From positions 8,450,501 to 8,514,500 of the forward strand of contig NZ_CP088285.1 in the NCBI RefSeq assembly GCF_011516645.4: DNA of 64,000 nucleotides. Reading direction: 5' to 3'. Below, piece by piece: positions 8,817 to 16,308 of the stretch (positions are counted from its first letter, which is position 1; each line of letters starts with the position of its first letter). The notes below the pieces were generated by a model. It was not told the DNA's origin and did no database searches. It saw only the letters and a list, made by a program, of their open reading frames with translations. The DNA comes from Bradyrhizobium septentrionale (GTDB lineage: Bacteria; Pseudomonadota; Alphaproteobacteria; Rhizobiales; Xanthobacteraceae). Both the position numbers and the translations under genes were made by a program.

Positions 8817-8976
8817 CGTCAGCGCGCGCCTTCCCGCCCTTTCGCCCTAGCTCCACCGCAGCCGGGTCTTTGTCCTCTTCCTCCGGCGTAGGATCGCGGT
8901 CTGGCGTCTCGCCTGTAGCGATATCAATGATTCGCTTGGCGAGCTGGTTGGGGTCTCTAGGGCGTTTGGGGGTCAT
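8749..8976 (-). CDS. Small conserved Lys/Arg-rich protein
   Basis: A 75-aa protein, MTPKRPRDPNQLAKRI..., with VELGRKGGKARADAMSPERR and KAAAKRW, a motif seen in many small proteobacterial proteins of unknown function, often called histone-like or RNA-binding. The start at 8976 overlaps the stop of the upstream gene (ATGA), so the two are translationally coupled. It overlaps the 3' end of the convergent plus-strand gene by 68 bp. Confidence 0.65.
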   Translation of the reverse strand: MTPKRPRDPNQLAKRIIDIATGETPDRDPTPEEEDKDPAAVELGRKGGKARADAMSPERRTEIARKAAAKRWRRP

Positions 8977-9161
8977 TTCGCATAACCCTGCGATCTTAGC
9001 CAAGATATCTTGCGGTTCCCATCTATCCACGCGCGGGCGTCCTCGTTGCTTGTGAGGCCGTCGATGATCCTGATTTCCGCCCCCGGGACACTGGCTTCAA
9101 TTTGCCAATTGCCCTCGGCGATCCGCTTGGGAGTGAAGGTGACACGAGGAGATTTGCTCAT
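8973..9161 (-). CDS. Small conserved hypothetical protein
   Basis: A 62-aa protein (MSKSPRVTFTPKRIAEGNWQ... ending SWLRSQGYAK) of a short family common in rhizobia, with an alternating beta-strand start and a helix containing DARAWIDGNRK. Function unknown. First gene of a two-gene operon read away from the right transposon end, whose inverted repeat begins 55 bp upstream. Confidence 0.65.
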   Translation of the reverse strand: MSKSPRVTFTPKRIAEGNWQIEASVPGAEIRIIDGLTSNEDARAWIDGNRKISWLRSQGYAK

Positions 9162-9215
9162 CCTCCGAATATGCGCCGTTGACTGTCAATATTCCAGCCC
9201 GGCCGGCCGCCACAA

Positions 9216-9233
9216 TCAAACTGACCCACTACC
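9216..9233. repeat. Right 18-bp terminal inverted repeat of the transposon
   Basis: Exact reverse complement of 2495-2512. It is followed at 9235 by TATTCGTGAGAGTGC, the interior of the IS1380 terminal repeat, whose outer six bases sit at 2489-2494. Confidence 0.8.
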
Positions 9234-9234
9234 G

Positions 9235-10858
9235 TATTCGTGAGAGTGCTTTTTTTAGTCCGCTTGATGTGGCCGCACATCTGCTCTGACGAGGCGCGCG
9301 GGATTGCCTTCGGCTTTTCACCGCCTGACGACCGGTACTTTGCAACGCGCTTGAGGTGTAGGTTGGGCGAACGGGGGGCGGACGCCCCGCCGGTCAAGGA
9401 CCGAGCGGCAGCCGCGCGCCTGGCAAGCCGCGGATCAGGTCGGCTTCGGGACATGCCGCGGCAAACGCAAGGCGAATGCGGCTCGTGGTCTCGACGACAC
9501 GGGCAGCGAGTTTCAAGAGACGAAGACGCAGCGTCGCGAACTCGGCTGTGGCCAATTCCCGGGCTTTGGGAATCGCGTCGCGCACGGTCAGCATCAGCCA
9601 ATAAGCGGCGGTGTGGAGAACGAGGCGGACTTGATTGGCGAGCGCCGAACGGCAGTTGGTGCGATCGGAGGCGAGCTATGTCTTATGCAGCTTGATCAGA
9701 TTCTCGGCTTGGCCGCGCGCGCAATACAGGCTGTCGTAGATCCACTCGGCCGAGCCGACATCGAGGCTGGTGACGACGAAGCGGATGTCGAGGCCGAGCA
9801 TTGTCGCCTCAATACGGGCGACGGTGCGCCGTTCGCGATCCCAGGACTTTGCCTTGTGGCGCGTCTCGGTATAGCCACGCAGAACCGGCAGGTTCTCGAT
9901 GGCGCGTCGCGTGCGGATGTCGTCGGCGGCCTCGTCGACTTTTCTGGCGAGCGGCTTGGTGCCGGACAGACCGAAGATGTAGTCGATGCCGTTGGTCTCG
10001 CACCACGTCATGGCCTCCGGCCGAGCATAGCGCCCGTCGCCACGGAACGTAATTCGCGTGTTGTGCCACCGCGTCCGGATATGCCGTATCAGGCGGCGCA
10101 GATGGGCCCGCACCTCGACGCCGCCCGGCGTCTTGCCGGGCCGCAGCACGACCGCCACGGGCCGGCTCTTCTCCGTGTCGTAGACGTGGATCGGCAGGAA
10201 GCAGCGTTCGTCATAATGAGCGTTGAACAGCGAGAGCTGCTGATGGCCGTGGACGACATCGCAGGTATCATCGATGTCGAGCGTGACGGATGCCGGCTCG
10301 CGCGGGTAGCTATCCATCCATGCGTCGACCAAAGTGTAGGTCAGTCGGATCACGTCGCGCAGGCGCGGAGCATTCTCCAGCCGCGACAGCGTCGGTTGGG
10401 AACACAGATCGCGACCCGTGTCCGGCAGCCGTCCGCAGGCCAGCTTGAATGCGGGATCGGACCGCAGATGATCGAGGTCGTCGGCGTCCTCGTAGCCGCA
10501 GCAGATCGCGAACATGCGCGCGCGGAACATATCGACAAGGCTGTGCACGACCCGCGTCGGATCGCGCCGATCCGGGAACACCCGGGCCAAATTGTCGGCC
10601 AAGCCGAGACGCCGCCCGGCCATCGCCAGAAGCATCACGCCCCCGTTCGAGGTCAGCCGACCGCCATCGAAGGCAGCTGTGACTTTCTTGGCGTGAACGG
10701 CTGGAAACGAGAAGGGCAGAATCGTATCGTCGGTCATGGCGGGCCTGGCGTTCGCGGTTGAGGTGATGGGGTTGGCTTTGCAACCGAATCCTACGCCGCA
10801 TCAGCGCTTTACACCACGCTCGCCAGCCTCTCAGGCGCACTCTGACGAATAAGACGGG
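9235..10858 (-). mobile_element. IS1380-family insertion sequence, copy 2 (left tip displaced)
   Basis: Inverted relative to copy 1 and nearly identical. The right end (10837-10858) carries a complete terminal repeat followed by CTAG at 10859-10862. The left terminal repeat begins only at TATTCGTGAG (9235); its missing outer CCCGTC, preceded by CTAG, is at 2485-2494 on the other side of the 18-bp-IR transposon. Its transposase gene carries an amber codon. Confidence 0.85.
9394..10737 (-). pseudogene. IS1380-family transposase (copy 2, amber-interrupted)
   Basis: Same 1344-bp length as copy 1. The CAG codon after LHKT is TAG here (9676-9678), stopping translation at 353 residues, before the C-terminal 94. 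A few other substitutions are present (for example AER to AGR, GDGH to GDGR). The truncated product keeps both Asp motifs and the QAEN block but lacks the C-terminal helices, so it is probably inactive unless the amber is suppressed. Confidence 0.85.
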
Positions 10859-10916
10859 CTAGTGCCTACCGCGATGCTTGGGGAAATCTCAATAAGCACC
10901 GCCCTAAACTCGTCGC

Positions 10917-10944
10917 TTGACATGTTCTTGTTTTGTTCTATGAT
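10917..10944 (+). promoter_or_regulatory. Sigma-70-type promoter for the HD/Panacea operon
   Basis: TTGACA at 10917-10922, a 16-bp spacer, then TATGAT at 10939-10944; 33 bp further is ATG 10978, preceded by GAGGTGAT as ribosome binding site. The surrounding DNA is AT-rich for this window. Confidence 0.6.
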
Positions 10945-10977
10945 ACAAGTCTGCTGTCGATGAGGTGATTCGCACGA

Positions 10978-12387
10978 ATGCCCAAGCAGCAACGGATTCG
11001 CGACCCCCTGCACGATCTAATCCAGTTTGATGTTGAGAGATCGCAGCTAGAGGGCGTCCTCTGGCGCGTCCTGCAGACCCGTCCGTTCCAGCGCCTCCGG
11101 CGGATCAAGCAGCTCGGCTTTTCGGACTTCGTTTATCCGGGCGCTACTCATTCGAGGCTCCTCCACAGCGTGGGGGTTTTCCACACCGCGCGAAGGCTCA
11201 TGAGAGTGATCGAAAAGTACCTTCCCGCCAAAGATGCTCGCGTGGATCAGGCGCTCGCCGCAGCACTTGTGCACGATCTTGGACATGGACCATTCAGCCA
11301 TGCGTTCGAGAAAATCGGCGAGCGGTTCGATCTCAAGATGGCAAATCACGAGGCCGTCAGCGACATGCTCATTCGAAACGGAGAGGTTTCCGATGTGCTG
11401 CGTGACATGGGCAGCGGCTTTGCAAACGACGTGGCGGACATGGTTAGCGGCAGTGGCACGCCAACGATCTACTCGGCAGTCGTGTCAAGCCAGTTCGATG
11501 CTGACCGCCTCGATTACATGAGACGCGATCGCCTCATGGTTGGCAGTCAGCACGCGGGGATCGACTTTGAGTGGTTGGTTGAGAACCTCGAGGTTGGCGA
11601 GGTGCAGCATGGCGTCGACGAAACCTCGCTCAAGCCCGTTCAAACCTTTGTCCTTGGGCGCAAGGCCATCTTCGCCGCCGAAGCCTACGTGCTTGGGCTT
11701 TTCCAACTCTATCCAACCGTTTATTTTCACAAGGCAACGCGGGGCGCGGAGAAGATCTACACCGAGCTGCTGACCCGCACCATAACCCTGATTAAGGACG
11801 GCTCGATCGAAAAAACTGGTCTTCCGAAAACGCATCCGCTCGTCAAGTTTGCTCAAACGCCCGATAATATCGATTGCGCGCTATCGCTCGACGATACGGT
11901 TATTTGGGGTGGGCTTTCCCTTATGGCTGACAGCAACGACAAATGGATCGGCAGTCTCGCTGAGCGCTTGCGAGATCGCAAACTCTACAAGTGCATCGAT
12001 GTGCGGGCTAAGATTGCGCATGATAAGGACGATGGTGCGGCCTCGTCTTCAGAGGCCGACGAGGTGTGCGCTGGCGTCCGAGACGAGATTGTGAAGTGCT
12101 TGGATGAATGGTCCGCCAAATCCCCCGATGAACCTCCGCGGATTTTGATCGATGAGGTCGAACGGTCCCCTTACAAAGAGTTGACCGAGGGCGCGAAAGG
12201 TCCGCTCAGCCAGATTAATATCCGTACTGAGGGTAACCACTTGGCCGATCTTTCAAAGCGGTCAAACGTTGTGGCGGCACTTAAGACCTACAAGGCCTTC
12301 CGTCTTTACCACGCCGATGGTGATGAAGAGGCTCGAAGGAAGGTGATGGAAATCGTAGACGCGGGGATATCAAAATGGCCGGCATAG
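10978..12387 (+). CDS. HD-domain nucleotide phosphohydrolase (dGTPase/SAMHD1-like)
   Basis: A 469-aa HD-superfamily protein. THSRLLHSVGVFHTARRL (His about residues 58-63), ALVHDLGHGPFSH (HD at 99-100, second His cluster to 108) and FDADRLDYMRRD (metal-binding Asp near 174-181) give the complete metal site of the YpgQ/dGTPase/SAMHD1 group. The ~200 residues C-terminal to the catalytic core are less conserved and helical. Likely hydrolyses a (d)NTP or related nucleotide. It is driven by its own promoter and overlaps the downstream Panacea-like gene by 13 bp, so the two make one functional unit. Possible antiphage role by nucleotide depletion is inference. Confidence 0.82.
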   Translation: MPKQQRIRDPLHDLIQFDVERSQLEGVLWRVLQTRPFQRLRRIKQLGFSDFVYPGATHSRLLHSVGVFHTARRLMRVIEKYLPAKDARVDQALAAALVHDLGHGPFSHAFEKIGERFDLKMANHEAVSDMLIRNGEVSDVLRDMGSGFANDVADMVSGSGTPTIYSAVVSSQFDADRLDYMRRDRLMVGSQHAGIDFEWLVENLEVGEVQHGVDETSLKPVQTFVLGRKAIFAAEAYVLGLFQLYPTVYFHKATRGAEKIYTELLTRTITLIKDGSIEKTGLPKTHPLVKFAQTPDNIDCALSLDDTVIWGGLSLMADSNDKWIGSLAERLRDRKLYKCIDVRAKIAHDKDDGAASSSEADEVCAGVRDEIVKCLDEWSAKSPDEPPRILIDEVERSPYKELTEGAKGPLSQINIRTEGNHLADLSKRSNVVAALKTYKAFRLYHADGDEEARRKVMEIVDAGISKWPA

Positions 12388-12890
12388 ATTACGCACATGG
12401 AGCAGCAGCTATCGTTCGCGATGCAGGGGGCCACATCGTAGGGCGTACCAAGTTTCAGAAGATCGCCTTCTTTCTGGAAGCGGCAGGCGTCGGATCAGGT
12501 TTTCCTTTCCGGTACAAGCACTATGGACCCTACTCCGAGTTGCTCGCCGCTGCAGCTCAGCATGCAGCGGCCTTGCGGCTGATCGTCGAAAACGAATCCG
12601 TTGCAGCTTGGGGTGGGCAGTATTCGACCTTCTACACTCAAATGCCTGCCGATCCTTCGATGCACCCCGCTCGCGCGCGACTCGCGCAAGAGATGGCAAA
12701 TGCCGATGCCGTGGAACTTGAACTGGCTGCCACCGCCGCTTTCCTAGCGTACGAGAGATTTCCTGACCCTTGGGCTGAAACAGCTCGCCGAAAACCGGAA
12801 AAGGCAGAGGGCGGACGGCTTGAGCGAGCGAAGCAGCTGTACCTACGCCTTCAACAAATACCGGCACCTCATCAACTACCAGCGATTTGA
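12375..12890 (+). CDS. Panacea/YwgA-like protein
   Basis: A 171-aa protein. The N-terminal half reads VGRTKFQKIAFFLEAAGVG then FPFRYKHYGPYSELL, the pattern of the YwgA/Panacea (SocA-like, DUF4065-related) fold found in antitoxins and phage-associated proteins. No catalytic motif is seen. It overlaps the HD gene by 13 bp in another frame, which implies translational coupling, and ends with a LQQIPAPHQLPAI tail. It could act as an antitoxin, adaptor or inhibitor of the HD enzyme. The functional assignment is inference from order and family resemblance. Confidence 0.65.
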   Translation: MAGIDYAHGAAAIVRDAGGHIVGRTKFQKIAFFLEAAGVGSGFPFRYKHYGPYSELLAAAAQHAAALRLIVENESVAAWGGQYSTFYTQMPADPSMHPARARLAQEMANADAVELELAATAAFLAYERFPDPWAETARRKPEKAEGGRLERAKQLYLRLQQIPAPHQLPAI

Positions 12891-13460
12891 CGGCAGGTTG
12901 CAACTAGCCCAACCGCCTCGGCCGCCAGCGGGCACCCGGGTCGAGTTCGACAAGAAAGGCTGGAGGCATTAGATCATCGCCGCCTACCAACACTTAGTCT
13001 AGCTGGTGTTAGAAGTAGCGTCCCGACAGATTGGCCGACAGAAATGGGCTGCCGGCGTAGTGGCCGAAGGGCTACCGTACCGACGAAGTCAACCACGGGC
13101 GGTCTGGCACAATCTTTGGGGGCTCGCCCCCCATTACTCGCCTTTCTACCCGGTTGCGGCGGGTAATTGGTGTGGTTGCTACATGACATGAGGCTGGGGC
13201 CGCGCGCCAAACGTCATTCTGGCGGGCGCTCCAATCGGACGACCAAGCCCCGGATGCCGAACCCGACGGCTGCTGCGCCGCATCGCCAGATCGGCCAACG
13301 TTAATCGCCGGACCCCATCTTCACCATTTAGCTTGTGGCGTTTGCGCCATAATACCGCAGCGGCGAACAATACTTGCTCCGAGAGACCGCACAACCCTTG
13401 CATTTTCTTAGTTCGCACCACAGCTTGCGGGTGATCGCGCTTCTCGAAAAGGGTAATCGG
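12891..13460. other. Gene-poor gap in the island
   Basis: No convincing gene. A GC hairpin (GGGGGC, TC, GCCCCC) lies near 13118-13132 and might end leftover transcription. Short open frames here have no recognisable family or ribosome binding site. Confidence 0.5.
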
Positions 13461-13625
13461 ATGAACGACAAAATCCCGGCGGAGCCGCCAGTTGGGCAAG
13501 GCATCAGCATGATCTCGCTTAAGAAGGAGATCGACGAACTGCGGGAGGAAATCCAGCAACTTAAGAAATTCATAAATGACAATATCTGGGATCCAGGGCG
13601 TGTAGGCAAACAGCCGCACCCCTAA
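13461..13625 (+). CDS. Short coiled-coil hypothetical protein
   Basis: A 54-aa frame beginning MNDKIPAEPPVGQ with a heptad-like helix (LKKEIDELREEIQQLKKFI). GGGTAATCGG precedes the ATG. Its TAA lies directly against the solo IS1380 end at 13626, so it may be the truncated start of a longer gene. Unknown function. Confidence 0.4.
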   Translation: MNDKIPAEPPVGQGISMISLKKEIDELREEIQQLKKFINDNIWDPGRVGKQPHP

Positions 13626-13720
13626 CCCGTCTTATTCGTCAGAGTGCGCCTGAGGGGCTGGCGAGCGTGGTGTAAAGCGCTGATGCGGCGTAGGATTCGG
13701 TTGCAAAGCCAACCCCATCA
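13626..13720 (+). mobile_element. Solo remnant of an IS1380 left end
   Basis: About 95 bp matching the first bases of the IS1380 copies (CCCGTCTTATTCGTCAGAGT through CAAAGCCAACCCCATCA) with one mismatch to copy 2, then the similarity stops abruptly at 13721. No transposase or right end is nearby. It is in the same orientation as copy 1. Left over from deletion or recombination between IS copies. Confidence 0.75.
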
Positions 13721-13742
13721 TCCGGAGCGGGTTCGGACCGAT

Positions 13743-13939
13743 GAGCGTCGCCCAATATCAAAGGCTGGACGAAGCATGCCGGTTGCCCGATACGGCTTTT
13801 CATCTCCGGAGACGAGAGCAGCTTCTACATCGGGACCGACGAGCAGCACGAGCTGCGCATCGAGATCCCGCCGACGTTCTGGCGGACCTTTGGCGAGCTG
13901 CCGACGATCTTGACCGTCGCAAACTGGAATGAGGACTGA
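13743..13939 (+). pseudogene. C-terminal fragment of an unidentified gene
   Basis: Frame without a start codon, ending at TGA 13937-13939, whose product reads SGDESSFYIGTDEQHELRIE then PPTFWRTFGELPTILTVANW. It has good coding character but no N-terminus, and lies directly after the IS1380 remnant, which probably removed the 5' part. Not recognised. Confidence 0.4.
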
Positions 13940-13945
13940 GCTGGA

Positions 13946-14614
13946 ATGTTAGCGTTTATGAGTTACCAGACTGCCGACCGCGAAATCGCCGCGGGCGTCG
14001 CTCAACTTCTCGACACTCTCGGCGTTCAGTCCTTTATGGCCCACGAGCATATCGAAGTCTCCGTCGAGTGGCGCGACGAGATCCTCCGCCAGCTCGGCTT
14101 GGCCGATCTTTTCGTGCCGATCTTGAGCCAGCGGTACTACGCGTCGATTTGGTGCAAACAGGAGTCCGGGATCGCAGCCTTTAGGCGTATGACGTTGATC
14201 CCGCTCTCCTTGGACAGCTCAATCCCCCAAGGCTTTATCAGTCACGTCCAGTCATCGCTCCTTCAGGGCGGCCAGGCCACGTACCATCAGCTTATGCGCG
14301 GCGTAGCTTCTCGGGACATCCGTTTTGCGATTGACGCTGGAATCAGGCTTGTGGCTGATGCGCGCAGCTTCAGGCAAGCCGAATATCATTTCGAAGCCGT
14401 TCGCCCCTATCTCCACGGCGCGAGCGACCAGCAGGTCACTCACTTGCTAACGGTCTCAGCCCAGAACGGGCAAGTGTGCCACGCCAGCCTATGCGCCCGT
14501 GACTACCTGCCGCCACTCATGCAATCGCACGGACACTTATTGCCACTAGATGTGCGCGAAGGGCTTTCGCAGGTATTAGCCCAATATGCACCCCCTCCGC
14601 CGACCGTGCGTTAA
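13946..14614 (+). CDS. TIR-domain protein
   Basis: A 222-aa protein. Residues 1-130 form a TIR domain: FMSYQTADREIA (betaA/box 1), LGVQSFMAHEHIEVSVEWRD (BB-loop region), LADLFVPILSQRYYASIWC, and KQESG with E73 in the position of the catalytic Glu of NAD+-cleaving TIRs. The C-terminal ~90 residues are helical and unassigned; no sensor (NB-ARC, STAND, SLOG or transmembrane) domain is visible. Bacterial TIR proteins often act in antiphage defence by NAD+ breakdown or by making cyclic ADP-ribose signals. It starts 7 bp after the preceding fragment and is followed by the short HicA-linked frame. Confidence 0.8.
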   Translation: MLAFMSYQTADREIAAGVAQLLDTLGVQSFMAHEHIEVSVEWRDEILRQLGLADLFVPILSQRYYASIWCKQESGIAAFRRMTLIPLSLDSSIPQGFISHVQSSLLQGGQATYHQLMRGVASRDIRFAIDAGIRLVADARSFRQAEYHFEAVRPYLHGASDQQVTHLLTVSAQNGQVCHASLCARDYLPPLMQSHGHLLPLDVREGLSQVLAQYAPPPPTVR

Positions 14615-14617
14615 TAG

Positions 14618-14935
14618 GTGCACATGAACGATTTTTTGGACCTCGATCCATACGAGGATTTGCCGGATGATCCGGAAGAGGCCTTCCTTAATCTAACTAG
14701 CTTTGGCGTCTGGTGCTTTGGTGGCAAGCCGCTCAAGCAAGATTTTGGCGTGATCGAGCCTCGTGTTCATGGTGAGAGCTATTGGCACGGTGAGTATTCC
14801 TCGCTGGTGATTCGAAACGCTCTCAGCTTGGTAGAGAAACCGGGCAATACTACTGGCGGTTGGCGGCTATCCACGATCCCCACAGGCATGCTCAGCTTTA
14901 AAGCAGCCAGTTTTTCAGAGGAATTTTGTTGGCCG
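14618..14935 (+). pseudogene. Remnant in-frame with hicA, unknown acidic protein
   Basis: From ATG 14618 (or 14624) the frame encodes an acidic start (DLDPYEDLPDDPEEAFLNL) and continues without a stop through the hicA operators into HicA. The first ~100 codons look coding and have the flavour of a small conserved hypothetical that has lost its end. A true 184-aa fusion to HicA is unlikely because the operators and HicA start are well formed. Confidence 0.35.
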
Positions 14936-14983
14936 GTGTGTATTAATGTATCGCCCCTCCAAAAAGTGTGTATTAATACACAC
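14936..14983 (+). promoter_or_regulatory. Tandem palindromic operator of hicAB
   Basis: A perfect 18-bp palindrome GTGTGTATTAATACACAC at 14966-14983 abuts the hicA ATG, and an imperfect copy GTGTGTATTAATGTA lies at 14936-14950, exactly 30 bp (about three helical turns) upstream. HicB downstream has a ribbon-helix-helix domain, which binds such palindromes, so autorepression is likely. Confidence 0.7.
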
Positions 14984-15172
14984 ATGAGGTCAGCAGATGT
15001 CATCAGGGTCCTGAAGGACGATGGGTGGAAGCCGGTGGCCCAGAAGGGCAGCCACATCCAGTTCAAGCACCCGACAAAGAGCGGCCGCGTGACGGTACCG
15101 CATCCGAAGCGTGACATCCCTATCGGCACTTTGAGGAGCATCGAAAAGCAAGCCGACCTGAAACTAAGATGA
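14984..15172 (+). CDS. hicA: HicA-family mRNA interferase toxin
   Basis: A 62-aa protein, the usual HicA size. It begins MRSADVIRVLKDDGWKPVAQ and continues KGSHIQFKHP, where H24 is the catalytic His of the dsRBD-like fold, then SGRVTVPHPKRDIPIGTLRS. HicA cleaves mRNA and tmRNA. The start at 14984 is chosen from the family length and because the operator palindrome ends at the preceding base. hicB follows after 48 bp. Confidence 0.88.
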   Translation: MRSADVIRVLKDDGWKPVAQKGSHIQFKHPTKSGRVTVPHPKRDIPIGTLRSIEKQADLKLR

Positions 15173-15220
15173 GATCGCAGACGGGGCATGGCGCCCTGAT
15201 CCCAAGGAGGGGAGAATAAC

Positions 15221-15613
15221 ATGCGACACTACATTGCACTGATCCATAAGGATGCAGACAGCGACTACGGCGTGTCATTTCCGGATCTTCCTGGCGTTGT
15301 AACTGCTGGAACGAATTTAGATGATGCGCGCGCCATGGCAACGGAAGCTCTGGCTCTTCATCTAGAGGGTATGGTTGAAGACGGCGAAGCCGTCCCAGAA
15401 CCCTCCTCCCTTGAGGAGATCATGGCAGATGCCGAGAACAGGGACGGCGTTGCCGTTCTAATTCCTGTACCAGCGACGGAAGTGAAGACGGTACGCGTCA
15501 ACGTCACTCTTCCCGCCGATGTCTTGAACGAGATTGACCACTACGCTGAACAGCATGGTTTCACGCGTTCTGGTTTTCTCGTTCAAGCCGCAAAGAAAGC
15601 GATCGCGGCGTAG
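15221..15613 (+). CDS. hicB: HicB-family antitoxin with RHH domain
   Basis: A 130-aa protein. The N-terminal partially degraded RNase-H-like domain reads HYIALIHKDADSDYGVSFPD then LPGVVTAG, and the C-terminus (from about residue 88, VRVNVTLPADVLNEID onward) is a ribbon-helix-helix DNA-binding domain. It neutralises HicA and represses the operon through the palindromes at 14936-14983. Strong ribosome binding site AAGGAGGGGAG just upstream. Confidence 0.9.
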   Translation: MRHYIALIHKDADSDYGVSFPDLPGVVTAGTNLDDARAMATEALALHLEGMVEDGEAVPEPSSLEEIMADAENRDGVAVLIPVPATEVKTVRVNVTLPADVLNEIDHYAEQHGFTRSGFLVQAAKKAIAA

Positions 15614-15694
15614 CCTGATCAACAGGCCACGGCGCCAGCCGTAGACACACATGCACCTCTTCCTCCGCCCCACCCGTCATAGCCGGCGACAAGC

Positions 15695-15970
15695 TTGAGA
15701 ACGATTTCGCGGTGATCCACGAGGGCCGGAAGGTTGGCCGGATCAGGTTGGCTACTGAGCCCGCCAGCCTCCAGCCCGGCTGGGACTGGCACATCACCGT
15801 CCCGCTTCCGGTGCACCCGTGGTGCAACGGCACGGCAACCGATCTGGACGGCGCCAAGGCGGCGTTCCGGGAAGCGTGGGAGCGGTTCTTCGCGACCCTC
15901 TCGCCTTCCCGACATCGAATACTGGCACCACGATCAGGACGCCGCGGAAGCACGCACGCGGCACAAATAA
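15695..15970 (+). pseudogene. Frameshifted conserved rhizobial hypothetical
   Basis: The first frame gives IHEGRKVGRIRLATE, PGWDWHITVPLPV and AKAAFREAWERFF; after about 15900 the continuation LPDIEYWHHDQDAAEARTR is in another frame, ending at TAA 15970. These parts belong to one short conserved alphaproteobacterial family. The N-terminus also lacks a proper start. Decayed gene. Confidence 0.6.
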
Positions 15971-16078
15971 GGAGTCGAATGTTTGAGGCGCTTGCCGAAT
16001 GGTATCTCAGCCGACGCGGCCGCATGGTCCTGCTGTCAATCGGCGTTTGACTGGCCCCCCCCGATTGGATGCCTGATC

Positions 16079-16103
16079 ACCCCGAAAACGGGGTCCTTAT
16101 TCC
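16079..16103 (+). terminator. Possible weak terminator
   Basis: ACCCCG, loop AAAA, CGGGGT (16079-16094) followed by CCTTATT. Short stem and imperfect T-tract, so only tentative. The surrounding 16051-16308 holds no recognised gene. Confidence 0.35.
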
Positions 16104-16308
16104 ATGCCGAAACACAGTCCTGCCGCGCCGCTTCGTCGGCTTAGCGGTCGGCGGCTACGGAGCGGCCGTAGTCCGAGAGAACGAGGTCGTGATGGCCCGT
16201 GCCGGCGAACAACGTTCCGTTCATTGCGGTGAACCATAGCTTGGTGATGTTTGATCCGCCGCGAACGTAGGATTCACGGTCCCCACCCCGGATACCTATA
16301 TCCGGGAC

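Larger units (their letters stand above)
2495..9233. mobile_element. Passenger-carrying transposon, probably of the IS1-like transposase at 3201-4223
   Basis: Bounded by GGTAGTGGGTCAGTTTGA at 2495-2512 and its exact reverse complement at 9216-9233. The GGTrrTG start resembles ends of IS1-family elements, and the only internal transposase not accounted for by its own IS ends is the IS1-like one at 3201-4223. Cargo: a membrane protein, a broken toxin-like gene with an HTH partner, a DUF6941-like protein and a two-gene operon of small conserved proteins. Without the two later IS insertions the unit would be about 3.7 kb. No clear target duplication is visible at its edges. Linking these ends to this transposase is inference. 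Confidence 0.6.
2485..10862. mobile_element. Nested insertion complex: IS1380 copy split by a 6.7 kb transposon
   Basis: CTAG at 2485-2488 and CTAG at 10859-10862 frame an IS1380-type element whose first six bases (CCCGTC, 2489-2494) are separated from the rest of the element (9235-10858) by 6.7 kb. The intervening unit starts and ends with an 18-bp perfect inverted repeat. The order of events readable from the DNA is: IS1380 copy at CTAG; the 18-bp-IR unit into its left terminal repeat; then an IS1182-type and another IS1380 copy into a cargo gene of that unit. Confidence 0.75.

Noticed and set aside
13179..13619. Minus-strand frame in the gap left of the IS1380 remnant
   Set aside because: No recognisable family and overlapped by a plausible small plus-strand frame; composition not convincing.
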